Position numbers and translations under genes: made by a program
Notes under the pieces: model-generated
What the model was told of the DNA's origin: nothing
Seen by the model: only the letters and a program-made list of their open reading frames with translations
Databases searched by the model: none
Assembly (NCBI GenBank): GCA_002869065.1
Contig: PKTR01000007.1
Coordinates: 220,932 to 284,931 of the forward strand
DNA length: 64,000 nt
Source: Hyphomicrobiales bacterium
GTDB lineage: Bacteria > Pseudomonadota > Alphaproteobacteria > Rhizobiales > Rhodobiaceae
Direction: 5' to 3'
In this document: positions 54,404-62,623 of the stretch, piece by piece
Layout: each line of letters begins with the position of its first letter
Position numbering within the stretch: position 1 is the first letter of the stretch

Positions 54404-55825
54404 TTAGTTGGCCAGCATGTCGGTCAGGCGCAGGAGCGCGATGCGCTCGACCTGTCGGCAGGCTTCTGCAAGCTCGGTTTCCCGCTCGTTGTCGATACGG
54501 GTATGGAAGGCGGAAAGGATGGCGCCCTTGGTCAGCCCCTTCACGGCGATGATGAAGGGAAAGCCGAATTTCTCGGTGTAGGCGGCATTCAGCGCCTCGA
54601 ACGTTGCGCGCTCCTCGTCGGTCAGCGCGTCGAGACCGGCAGACGCCTGTTCCGCGGTCGATTCCGCTGTCAGCCGCTTTGCCCGGGCAAGCTTGCCGGC
54701 AAGATCGGGATGGGCGCGAAGCACGCCGAGCCGCTCCTCCTCGCTCGCCGAACGGAACATGCGGGCAAGCGCATTGTGCACGCCGAGCGCGCTGTCATGC
54801 GCCGGGCCCAGTTCGAGCCCGTGAGCCCGCTCCGCAATCCACGGCGAATGCTCGAAAACGCCGCCGAAGCGGGCAACGAACGCGTCCCTGTCCATCTCGC
54901 TTGGCCGCTCGATTGCGGGTGCCGGATGCACCGCCTGCCAGTGGCGGGCGACATCGATGCGGCGGGCGAACCAGACACCCTCATGCGAGCGCGCATAATC
55001 GAGGAAGCGGCGCAGCGCCATGATCCGGCCGGGACGACCGACGAGCCGGCAATGCAGCCCGATCGACATCATCTTCGCACCGCCCATGACGCCCTCTTCA
55101 TAGAGCGCGTCGAAGCTGTCCTTCAGATAGGCGAAGAACTGATCACCCGAATTGAAGCCCTGCGGCGTCGCGAACCGCATGTCGTTGGCGTCGAGCGTAT
55201 ACGGCACGATGAGCTGATCGCGGCCGCCGTGGCGATGCCAGAACGGCAGATCGTCGGCGTAGGAATCGGCGACATAGTCGAACGAGGCTTCCTCGGTCGC
55301 GAGATCCACGGTGTTGACCGAGCAGCGCCCGGTGTACCAGCCGCGCGGCGCCTCGCCGGTCACCTCAGTGTGCAGCCGGATCGCCTCGCGCATGTCGGCG
55401 CGTTCGTCATCCGGCGCATAATCCTTGTATTCGATCCACTTCAGCCCGTGGCTGGCGATCTCCCAGTCCGCTTCCTGCATCGCCGCGACCTGTTCGGGCG
55501 AGCGCGCAAGCGCCGTTGCCACGCCATAGACGGTGACGGGGATTTCCATTTCCGTGAACAGCCGGTGCAGCCGCCAGAAGCCGGCCCGCGCGCCGTATTC
55601 GTAGATCGTCTCCATGTTCCAGTGGCGCTGGCCCGGCCAGGGCTGCGCACCGACGATCTCCGACAGGAAGGCTTCCGAGGCGGCGTCGCCATGCAGCACG
55701 CAGTTCTCGCCGCCTTCCTCGTAGTTGACGACGATCTGCACGGCGATGCGCGCGCCGCCCGGCCATTTCGGGTCCGGCGCCGTTCGGCCATAGCCTCTCA
55801 AATCGCGTGGATAGCGCGTCGTCAT
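54404..55825 (-). CDS. Fusion: cofactor-independent allantoinase (PuuE) + OHCU decarboxylase (UraD)
   Basis: 473 residues, two enzymes in one chain. Residues about 1-305: polysaccharide-deacetylase-fold allantoinase PuuE (PRDLRGYGRTAPDPKWPGGARIAVQIVVNYEEG, ASHGLKWIEY, RGWYTGRCSVNT, SIGLHCRLVGRPGR). Residues about 315-473: 2-oxo-4-hydroxy-4-carboxy-5-ureidoimidazoline decarboxylase (MDRDAFVARFGGVFEHSPWIAE, HPDLAGKLA, FGFPFIIAVKG). Start at 55825 after GAGGGG. It thus performs two consecutive steps, OHCU to allantoin and allantoin to allantoate. Confidence 0.93.
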   Translation of the reverse strand: MTTRYPRDLRGYGRTAPDPKWPGGARIAVQIVVNYEEGGENCVLHGDAASEAFLSEIVGAQPWPGQRHWNMETIYEYGARAGFWRLHRLFTEMEIPVTVYGVATALARSPEQVAAMQEADWEIASHGLKWIEYKDYAPDDERADMREAIRLHTEVTGEAPRGWYTGRCSVNTVDLATEEASFDYVADSYADDLPFWHRHGGRDQLIVPYTLDANDMRFATPQGFNSGDQFFAYLKDSFDALYEEGVMGGAKMMSIGLHCRLVGRPGRIMALRRFLDYARSHEGVWFARRIDVARHWQAVHPAPAIERPSEMDRDAFVARFGGVFEHSPWIAERAHGLELGPAHDSALGVHNALARMFRSASEEERLGVLRAHPDLAGKLARAKRLTAESTAEQASAGLDALTDEERATFEALNAAYTEKFGFPFIIAVKGLTKGAILSAFHTRIDNERETELAEACRQVERIALLRLTDMLAN

Positions 55826-55878
55826 GCTTTTCGCCCCTCTTGCACCATTCATTTGTAAATCAAAACAATTGCCCTGAT

Positions 55879-55895
55879 TTTCAAAAAAATCCAAA
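55879..55895. promoter_or_regulatory. 17-bp LysR-type box, copy 1
   Basis: TTTCAAAAAAATCCAAA, identical to the reverse complement of 57396-57412. Form is TTT-N11-AAA, the LysR T-N11-A rule. It lies 54 bp upstream of the puuE-uraD gene and 76 bp upstream of uraH, between two divergent urate genes. Confidence 0.7.
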
Positions 55896-55971
55896 AAGAC
55901 TTTCCGATATTGCCCAGTTTCTCCGCACCTCTCGATGCGGATGATAAAATATGCAAAATAGGATCATGACC

Positions 55972-56337
55972 ATGACAGGCGCACAAGGCTATCTCACCAC
56001 CCACGTGCTCGACACGGCTCGCGGCACCCCGGCCGATGGGCTGGCGATCGCGCTCTACCGCATCGACGGGACGGCGCGCACGCTGATCCGCGAGATGACG
56101 ACCAATTCCGATGGCCGCACCGACGGACCGATCCTGCCGGCAGGCGAATTCACCGTCGGCACTTACGAGCTGGTGTTCTTCGCCGGAGGCTATCTCGACC
56201 GTACCGGCGCGCCGGCGGAAAGCCCGCGCTTCCTTGACGAAATCCCGATCCGCTTCGGCATCAGCGATCCCGACGCCCACTATCACGTACCGCTGCTGCT
56301 CTCCCCGTTCGGCTATTCGACCTACCGGGGGAGCTAA
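55972..56337 (+). CDS. uraH: 5-hydroxyisourate hydrolase
   Basis: Transthyretin-like enzyme, second step of urate breakdown. 121 residues. [42 protein letters not shown] and the C-terminal tetrapeptide YRGS, the family signature. Start at 55972 has AGGA 8 nt upstream; ATGs at 55951 and 55966 are in frame. Divergent from the puuE-uraD gene. Confidence 0.94.
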   Translation: MTGAQGYLTTHVLDTARGTPADGLAIALYRIDGTARTLIREMTTNSDGRTDGPILPAGEFTVGTYELVFFAGGYLDRTGAPAESPRFLDEIPIRFGISDPDAHYHVPLLLSPFGYSTYRGS

Positions 56338-56447
56338 CGCGCGTTCCCGAACCGCAGGTCCGCGCCAGCGAAAAGTTGGCAGACTTTTGGGACAAGAATT
56401 CGCGTGAAAACAAAAGGATGAAGCATAGTGAGAGCGGCGCAGCGGGT

Positions 56448-57377
56448 TCAGCGTTTTTTGGAAGGCAGGGTCCGTTTGCGCAGCTCATCCTTGCAGCGCG
56501 CCACCATGAAATCGATGAACAGGCGGATCTTGGAGTCCTGGAACCGACGATGAGGATAGAGGCAGGCAAGATGGACCGGGGTCGGCGGCGTTTCCTCCGC
56601 AACCGGAACCAGTGCGCCCGACAGGATGTGCTCGATCACCTCGAACACCGGCTTGTTGACGACGCCGCAACCGGCCAGCGCCCACTCCGTCAGCACGTCG
56701 CCATCGTCGGATTCGAACGGTCCCGAAACCTCGAAACTCTCCGGCCCGTTGGCGCCCGAAAGCGTCCAGCGCGGCTCGTTGGTGCCGGGAAAGCGCAACA
56801 GCAGGCAATCGTGCTTGTGATCGACCAGTTCGCGCCCGGTTTTCGGATGCCCGTGTTTGGCGATGTAGGACGGCGCCGCGCACAAAACCCGCGGGCACTC
56901 CGCGATCATGCGCATCTTCAGCGCCGAATCCTCGATGCGGCCAAGCACGAAGGTAACGTCGAGCCCTTCCGCGGTGACATCGACCTTGCGGTCCGACAGC
57001 CGCAGCCGCACGTCGATTTCCGGGTAGAGCGCATTGAAGGCGGGCACGTACGGCGCGACAAAACGGCGCCCGACACCGAGCGGCGCGGCAACGAAGATCG
57101 AGCCGCGCGGATTGTTGGTGATATCGGCGACCGCCGATTCCGCCCACTCGATGGTCTCCAGGATCTTGGTCGCGCCCTCGTAGAAGACCTTGCCGTGCTC
57201 GGTCGGCTGCAGTTTGCGCGTGGTGCGGTTGAACAGCCGCGCGCCAAGATGCTTTTCAAGCTCAGCGATGCGGCTCGAGGCGACCGCCGGCGAGACGCGC
57301 TGATCCCAAGCCGCGGCCGACATGCTGCCGAGCTCGAACACCCTCACGAACATGCGCACATTGCTCACATAGCTCAT
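56448..57377 (-). CDS. LysR family regulator of the urate locus
   Basis: 309 residues: N-terminal winged helix (MRMFVRVFELGSMSAAAWDQ... is close to NVRMFVRVFELGSMSAAA at 6-23, with RVSPAVASSRIAELEKHLGARLFNR following) and a C-terminal effector domain (PRGSIFVAAPLGVGRRFVAPYVPAF onward). It sits inside the urate gene set, divergent from puuD, with its own start 19 bp from a TTT-N11-AAA box. Autorepression and urate-responsive control are likely (inference). A basic tail KRTLPSKKR ends it. Confidence 0.88.
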   Translation of the reverse strand: MSYVSNVRMFVRVFELGSMSAAAWDQRVSPAVASSRIAELEKHLGARLFNRTTRKLQPTEHGKVFYEGATKILETIEWAESAVADITNNPRGSIFVAAPLGVGRRFVAPYVPAFNALYPEIDVRLRLSDRKVDVTAEGLDVTFVLGRIEDSALKMRMIAECPRVLCAAPSYIAKHGHPKTGRELVDHKHDCLLLRFPGTNEPRWTLSGANGPESFEVSGPFESDDGDVLTEWALAGCGVVNKPVFEVIEHILSGALVPVAEETPPTPVHLACLYPHRRFQDSKIRLFIDFMVARCKDELRKRTLPSKKR

Positions 57378-57395
57378 GAGCGGACCTTAGGATTG

Positions 57396-57412
57396 TTTGG
57401 ATTTTTTTGAAA
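57396..57412. promoter_or_regulatory. 17-bp LysR-type box, copy 2
   Basis: TTTGGATTTTTTTGAAA, exact reverse complement of the box at 55879-55895. It lies 19 bp upstream of the LysR gene and 76 bp upstream of puuD. AGACTTTC flanks both copies on the same relative strand. Confidence 0.7.
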
Positions 57413-57487
57413 GTCTTCGCAGATTGACCGGATTTCCCGAAGAATGCGCCTTTGGGACCGGCATCGCGGGGATGGGGGAACACGACA

Positions 57488-58729
57488 ATGATCGACACCG
57501 TCATTCTGACCGCCTGGGCTGAATTCGCCGTGCGCTGGCTGCACGTCATAACCGGCATCGCCTGGATCGGCTCGTCCTTCTACTTCATCGCCCTCGACCT
57601 CGGTCTGCGCAAGGTGCCCAACCTGCCGGCCGGCGCCCATGGCGAGGAATGGCAGGTGCATGGCGGCGGCTTCTACCACATCCAGAAATATCTGGTCGCG
57701 CCCGAGCAGATGCCCGAGCACCTGACCTGGTTCAAATGGGAGAGCTACTGGACCTGGATTTCCGGCTTCGCGATGATGGTGCTGGTCTACTATCTCGGCG
57801 CCGATCTCTATCTCGTCGACCCGAACGTGCTCGATATCTCCCCGATGATCGGCATTCTGATCTCGCTCGCCATCCTCGGCGTCGGCTGGGTCGCCTACGA
57901 CCTGATCTGCAAGAGCCGCTTCGGCGACGACAACACCACGTTGATGATCGGCCTCTACGTGGTGCTGGTGATCCTCGCCTGGGCGCTGACCCATGTGTTC
58001 ACCGGCCGCGCCGCGCTGCTCCATCTCGGCGCGCTGACCGCGACCATCATGTCGGCCAACGTCTTCTTGATCATCATCCCGAACCAGAAGATCGTCGTCG
58101 CCGACCTGAAGGCGGGCCGCACGCCCGACCCGAAATACGGCAAGATCGCCAAGCAGCGCTCGACCCACAACAACTACCTGACGCTGCCGGTGCTGTTCTT
58201 CATGCTGTCGAACCACTACCCGCTCGCGTTCGCCAGCGAGTACAACTGGATCATCGCCAGCCTGGTGTTCCTGATGGGCGTCACCATCCGCCACTATTTC
58301 AACAGCCTGCACGCCCGCACCGGCAACCCGCGCTGGACCTGGGCCGCGACCGTCGCGCTGTTCCTCGCCATTGTCGCGCTGTCGATGGCGCCAATGCTGA
58401 CGGCAAGCGACAGCACGAACGACGAAAGCGCGGCGCTCACCCCGACGCAGCAACGCTTCGTCTCGGCGGCCGGCTTCGAGGATGTCGAAACGGTCGTGCT
58501 TGGCCGCTGCTCGATGTGCCACACGGCCGAACCCGCCTGGGATGGCATCCACTGGGCTCCGAAGGGGGTCGAACTCGATACCGCGGAAGGGATTGCCCGC
58601 CACGCCCGCGAAATCTTCCTTCAGGCCGGCGCGAGCCACGCCATGCCGCCCGCCAACGTTTCCTTCATGGAGCCGGAAGAACGCCGCATGATCGTCGACT
58701 GGTATCGCGCCGCGACAAACCGCAGCTGA
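57488..58729 (+). CDS. puuD: Urate hydroxylase PuuD, membrane-bound with C-terminal cytochrome c
   Basis: 413 residues. Eight or nine membrane helices in the first 315 residues (RWLHVITGIAWIGSSFYFIALD, HGGGFYHIQKY) form the PF06181 urate oxidase domain; a c-type cytochrome domain follows with heme-attachment CSMCH (Cys341, Cys344, His345) and a candidate Met ligand in ASHAMPPAN. Oxidises urate to 5-hydroxyisourate, passing electrons to the respiratory chain rather than making peroxide. Start at 57488 after GGGGGA. Confidence 0.93.
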   Translation: MIDTVILTAWAEFAVRWLHVITGIAWIGSSFYFIALDLGLRKVPNLPAGAHGEEWQVHGGGFYHIQKYLVAPEQMPEHLTWFKWESYWTWISGFAMMVLVYYLGADLYLVDPNVLDISPMIGILISLAILGVGWVAYDLICKSRFGDDNTTLMIGLYVVLVILAWALTHVFTGRAALLHLGALTATIMSANVFLIIIPNQKIVVADLKAGRTPDPKYGKIAKQRSTHNNYLTLPVLFFMLSNHYPLAFASEYNWIIASLVFLMGVTIRHYFNSLHARTGNPRWTWAATVALFLAIVALSMAPMLTASDSTNDESAALTPTQQRFVSAAGFEDVETVVLGRCSMCHTAEPAWDGIHWAPKGVELDTAEGIARHAREIFLQAGASHAMPPANVSFMEPEERRMIVDWYRAATNRS

Positions 58730-58761
58730 AGCCAGCCGACAAGCCACGCCAAACAGCAAAA

Positions 58762-58787
58762 GGGCAGCGAAACCGCTGCCCTTTTTT
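58762..58787 (+). terminator. Bidirectional intrinsic terminator after puuD
   Basis: GGGCAGCG-AAAC-CGCTGCCC then six T residues on the plus strand. Four A residues precede the stem, so it may also stop the convergent RTX gene. Confidence 0.92.
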
Positions 58788-58804
58788 CGTGCGCAAATGT
58801 GGGA

Positions 58805-60202
58805 TCACAGCAGATCGGCGATATCGAACACCGTGCCGCCGATAACGACCTTCTCGACGTCGACCAGGAAATCCGTGCCGAACACGCCGTCCGTGTCGAC
58901 GACACGAACGTCGCCATGCGGCATCTCCGTGAAGGTGTAGCGATCGACCGAACCAATATAGATCGCCCGGTCCTCGCCGCCGCCACCCGAAAGGGTGTCG
59001 TCACCCGCGCCGCCGATCAGACGATCCTTGCCGACGCCACCGAACAGGAAATCGTCCCCACCGGCGCCCCGGAGCGTGTCATTGCCGCCGGCACCGGCCA
59101 AGTAGTCGTCACCAAGGCCGCCATCCAGCAGATCGTTGCCGAGACCGCCATAGAGCTGGTCGACGCCTCCGCCCCCTCGCAGGATGTCGTTGCCCGCATT
59201 GCCGTACAAGGTGTCGGCGCCGGGACCGCCATTGAGCACATCCGCGCCACCGCCGCCGTTCAGCCAGTCGTTGCCGCCAAGGCCGAGAAGCGTGTCATTT
59301 CCGGTATTGCCGATCAGCCGATTGCCGCCGGCATTGCCGACAAGCCGGTCGTCACCGCGTCCGGAGATCACGTTCTCGATCCTGGTGAGCATATCGATGC
59401 CAAGGCCGGTATCCTGCTCACCCGTCACCCGTAGATCGACGGTGATATCCCGGTTACCCAGGAACAGCGCGATATCCTTTCCCGCTCCTCCGTCGAGGCA
59501 ATCGCGTCCGAAACCACCCTCGAGACGGTCGTTCCCGCCGTTACCGAACAGCGAGTCGTTGCCGGCGAGACCTTTCAGCGTGTCGCCCCCGCTGGCGCCG
59601 AACAGACGGTTTGCAGAGGCATTGCCCAAGCCGAGATAGCCGCCGGTGCCGATATATCGCAAGGCCTCGACATTGTCGGGAAGCGTGAAGCCGGACACCG
59701 ACGTGTTGATCTGGTCAAAACCATTCCCCGGCGACTCGTAGATGTAGTCGTCGATCGTGTTCACGACATAAATGTCGTTGCCGGCACCGCCTTCCATGCT
59801 GTCGGCCCCGTCGCCGCCATTCAGCGTGTCGTTGCCGTCATCGCCCCACAGATGATCGTCGTCGACGCCGCCATAAAGCTTGTCATTGCCTCCACGACCA
59901 ATGATGCGGTCAACGCCCGGTCCGCCAAAGACGGTGTCGTCACCCTCGCCACCGTCGAGGTGCCAATCGTCACCGCCTTCACCATAGAGCAGGTCGTTCC
60001 CCGCATATCCCCAGATGCTGTCGTCCCCGTCACCGCCATAGGCGGTGTCGTTGCCGATCATCGAGTCGAGATAATCGAGTGTGATTTCATCGTTGCCGCC
60101 GAAACCATAGGCAAGGTCATCTCCGCCTTTGCCCTGGATCAGATCGGCGAGTGCGGTCCCGTTCAATGTGTCGGGGCCATCCGTGCCAACCACTTGTGCC
60201 AT
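58805..60202 (-). CDS. Secreted RTX (hemolysin-type Ca2+-binding repeat) protein
   Basis: 465 residues with no N-terminal signal. About 30 glycine/aspartate nonapeptides of GGxGxDxLx type in two blocks (about 10-140 and 185-410), separated by a ~50-residue non-repeat spacer (YVVNTIDDYIYESPGNG...). The C-terminal ~50 residues (DRYTFTEMPHGDVRVVDTDG, ending VFDIADLL) form the usual type I secretion signal region. Start at 60202 with GGGGAGGG upstream. No catalytic domain is visible, so it is likely a surface or matrix protein; no secretion genes are nearby. Confidence 0.85.
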   Translation of the reverse strand: MAQVVGTDGPDTLNGTALADLIQGKGGDDLAYGFGGNDEITLDYLDSMIGNDTAYGGDGDDSIWGYAGNDLLYGEGGDDWHLDGGEGDDTVFGGPGVDRIIGRGGNDKLYGGVDDDHLWGDDGNDTLNGGDGADSMEGGAGNDIYVVNTIDDYIYESPGNGFDQINTSVSGFTLPDNVEALRYIGTGGYLGLGNASANRLFGASGGDTLKGLAGNDSLFGNGGNDRLEGGFGRDCLDGGAGKDIALFLGNRDITVDLRVTGEQDTGLGIDMLTRIENVISGRGDDRLVGNAGGNRLIGNTGNDTLLGLGGNDWLNGGGGADVLNGGPGADTLYGNAGNDILRGGGGVDQLYGGLGNDLLDGGLGDDYLAGAGGNDTLRGAGGDDFLFGGVGKDRLIGGAGDDTLSGGGGEDRAIYIGSVDRYTFTEMPHGDVRVVDTDGVFGTDFLVDVEKVVIGGTVFDIADLL

Positions 60203-60254
60203 TGCACCCTCCCCATGAATTGTTTCCAAAGTTGGGGGAATTTATTCTTTCTTT

Positions 60255-60282
60255 ATTATACCAGTTTTCTCGAATTTTTCCA
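60255..60282 (-). promoter_or_regulatory. Candidate promoter of the RTX gene
   Basis: On the minus strand TGGAAA (60282-60277), 16-bp spacer, then a perfect TATAAT (60260-60255). Transcription would start near 60248, 46 bp before the ATG. Confidence 0.55.
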
Positions 60283-60375
60283 TATATTTCAGATGGATGC
60301 GATTTTTTGACACACGCATGAGAAGCGTTCGTAAGAGCACGAAGCTCGCACAGATTGCAAATTTCCCCAGCGACA

Positions 60376-60762
60376 TCAAAGCGGTGGTACGCGACCCAGC
60401 GCCTTGGCGACAAGCCGCTTGGAACGTTCGGGTTTCGGAATAAGCCCGTTCTCTGCTGCCAGCCACGCCCGCAGCGTCTCGACGATGAAGGGACCGTCCT
60501 TTTCGGGGTCGATATCGCCAATCAGCCAGGACCACATACCCGGCCCGCCAAACGACAGCCGGCAACGGCGATTGCAGCCGCCGAGGCAGGGATATTCGCG
60601 GATGACGAAGGCAACGCCGAACTCGTTTTCGTCGAGCAGGCGTCGGCACAGCGCGATCACCCGCTCACCATCCGTCGGCGAACGATCGGTGCCCTCATGG
60701 GCCGGCAGCTGGCAACCGCGGCAGACCTGCAGGACATAGGGCGTGGGGGCATCCGGCATCAT
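60376..60762 (-). CDS. DUF1636 family metal-binding protein
   Basis: 128 residues. YVLQVCRGCQLPAHEGTD near the N-terminus and IREYPCLGGCNRRCRLSFGGPGMWSWLIGDID in the middle give a CxxC plus CxxxCxxxC set, as in the DUF1636 thioredoxin-like, probable [2Fe-2S] proteins. The start ATG overlaps the ATPase stop (ATGA), so it is translationally coupled to the FecCD-type transporter. DUF1636 genes often occur in cobalamin or CobW loci, so a role in handling the metal cargo is plausible. Confidence 0.78.
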   Translation of the reverse strand: MMPDAPTPYVLQVCRGCQLPAHEGTDRSPTDGERVIALCRRLLDENEFGVAFVIREYPCLGGCNRRCRLSFGGPGMWSWLIGDIDPEKDGPFIVETLRAWLAAENGLIPKPERSKRLVAKALGRVPPL

Positions 60763-61508
60763 GCGGCCATCGCTCCAAGCGGAATAATCGACAGGTGGCC
60801 CGACGAACTCTTCAATACCTCCGCCTCGACCCGATAGACCTCGCGGATCATCGCCGTCGTCAGCACCTCGGCGGGTGTTCCCTCGGCATGGACCCGCCCC
60901 TTGTCGAGGCACAGCACCCGATCCGAAAAACGCGCCGCAAGGGTCAGGTCGTGGATCGCCGCCACAGCGACAATGCCGTGCTCGCGGCAATAGCGGCGGA
61001 TGGTGTCGAGCACGAAAAGCTGATGCTTCATGTCGAGCGCCGCCGTCGGCTCATCGAGAAGAAGGATCTGCGGCCGGCGGAACAGGCTCTGCAGCAGGAA
61101 CACCATCTGCCGTTGGCCACCGCTGAGACGATCGAGCGTACGTTCCTGCAGTGCCTGCAGATTGAAGGCGGCGATCAATGACGCTGCCTCGTCGACCAGC
61201 GCCGGATCGACCCGTAACGACAGAGACTTGAGCCGCCCGAGCAGGATCACCTCGAACACCGTCAACGCCGATTTCTGACTGGTGTCCTGCGGCATGTAGG
61301 CGACCTCGCTTTCGACCAACGGCCGGTCGGCATAGGCGATATTCCCGGTTGCCGGGATCATGCCGGCAACGGCCTTCAGGAGCGTCGATTTGCCGGTCCC
61401 GTTCGGACCGATCAGCGCGGTGATCCCGGACGCCGGCAAGCCGGCCGAAACGTCGGTGAGAACCGGCGTGGCGCCGTAGGAAACGGAAACATCGTGGAGC
61501 TTCAGCAT
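60759..61508 (-). CDS. FecE/BtuD-type ABC transporter ATPase
   Basis: 249 residues. Walker A IGPNGTGKSTLLKAVAG, signature LSGGQRQMVFLLQSL, Walker B ILLLDEPTAALD, H-loop AAIHDLTL. Start at 61508 shares one base with the permease stop. Energises uptake of a metal chelate with the neighbouring permease and binding protein. Confidence 0.92.
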   Translation of the reverse strand: MLKLHDVSVSYGATPVLTDVSAGLPASGITALIGPNGTGKSTLLKAVAGMIPATGNIAYADRPLVESEVAYMPQDTSQKSALTVFEVILLGRLKSLSLRVDPALVDEAASLIAAFNLQALQERTLDRLSGGQRQMVFLLQSLFRRPQILLLDEPTAALDMKHQLFVLDTIRRYCREHGIVAVAAIHDLTLAARFSDRVLCLDKGRVHAEGTPAEVLTTAMIREVYRVEAEVLKSSSGHLSIIPLGAMAA

Positions 61509-62566
61509 CACCAGAACGACCTCCTGCTTTTCAGGATGAGAGCGAACATGAACGGCACGCCGACCACCGCCGTGACGATACCGATTGGAATGATTGCGCC
61601 GGGCGAAATCATCTTCGAGGCGACCGAAGCCGCGACCATGACGAAAGCGCCGGCAAGCCCTGAGGCGGGCACGAGGAAGCGCTGATCCTCGCCGACCGCC
61701 ATGCGCGCCAGATGCGGCGCCACCAGACCAACGAAGCCGATCGTACCGACGAAGGCGACCGCCCCCGCGGTCAGCAGGGAGACCAGCACGAAGACCCGCA
61801 GCCGCAGGCGATCGACATTGATCCCGAGGCTGCGGACCCGTTCGTCCCCAAGCCGCAACGCCGTCAGCCGCCAGAAATCGGGGATGAGAGCTCCGACAGC
61901 GAAGAGAAAGATCAGCCCGGAGATCGTCACGCTGGTCCAGGTCGCCTTCAACAGCGAGCCGAACAGCCAGAAAACGATCTGCTGCAACACTTCCGGCGCC
62001 GCGAGATACTGCACCAACGACTGCGCCGACTGGAACAGGAACAGCGTCGCGATACCCGACAGGATCATGATTTCCGACGTCACCCCGCGCGCCCGCGCAA
62101 GCGCGTAGACGATGAGGCAGGCAAAGGTGGCGAACGCGAACGCGACCGTCGGCACGGTGAGCGCGGCAAGAAGCGGCAACTGGATACCGACCAGAATGGC
62201 GAGCGCCGCACCGAACCCGGCGGCTGCCGAAAACCCCAGCGTATAGGGGCTCGCCAGCGGGTTGCCGAGAATGGTCTGCATCTCGACGCCGGCAACCCCG
62301 AGCGAGGCGCCGACCACCAGCGCCATCACCGTCATCGGCAGGCGCACATTGAACACGATTGCCGCCATCATCGGGTCGCTCTCGCGTCCGTAGATGAGGG
62401 TCGACAAAACGGCCTGCGGCGACAGAAACGCCGGTCCCGTGAGAACATCGAGAAGCGTGCCGAACAGGCACGCGAGCGCGAACAACCCCACCCGCCCGAT
62501 CTTGCGTCGGGTCTGGCGGTGGTATTCGGATGCGATCGTCTGAGAAGCCGAAACGGACATGGCCAA
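61508..62566 (-). CDS. FecCD-type ABC transporter permease
   Basis: 352 residues, about nine to ten helices. RLPMTVMALVVGASLGVAGVEMQTILGNPLASPYTLG and GTIGFVGLVAPHLARMAVGEDQRFLVPASGLAGA are FecCD/BtuC signatures. Probably works as a homodimer because only one permease gene is present. Starts 57 bp after the binding-protein gene. Confidence 0.93.
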   Translation of the reverse strand: MAMSVSASQTIASEYHRQTRRKIGRVGLFALACLFGTLLDVLTGPAFLSPQAVLSTLIYGRESDPMMAAIVFNVRLPMTVMALVVGASLGVAGVEMQTILGNPLASPYTLGFSAAAGFGAALAILVGIQLPLLAALTVPTVAFAFATFACLIVYALARARGVTSEIMILSGIATLFLFQSAQSLVQYLAAPEVLQQIVFWLFGSLLKATWTSVTISGLIFLFAVGALIPDFWRLTALRLGDERVRSLGINVDRLRLRVFVLVSLLTAGAVAFVGTIGFVGLVAPHLARMAVGEDQRFLVPASGLAGAFVMVAASVASKMISPGAIIPIGIVTAVVGVPFMFALILKSRRSFW

Positions 62567-62623
62567 TCCCCCCGAGGGAAAGGATCGGCGGCACGCTTTT
62601 GCCGCGCCGCCGATCCCGAATGA

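Noticed and set aside
60759..62594. Apparent 611-residue protein fusing an N-terminal Arg-rich region to the ABC ATPase
   Set aside because: The N-terminal part is an out-of-frame reading of the FecCD permease gene; the ATPase starts at 61508.
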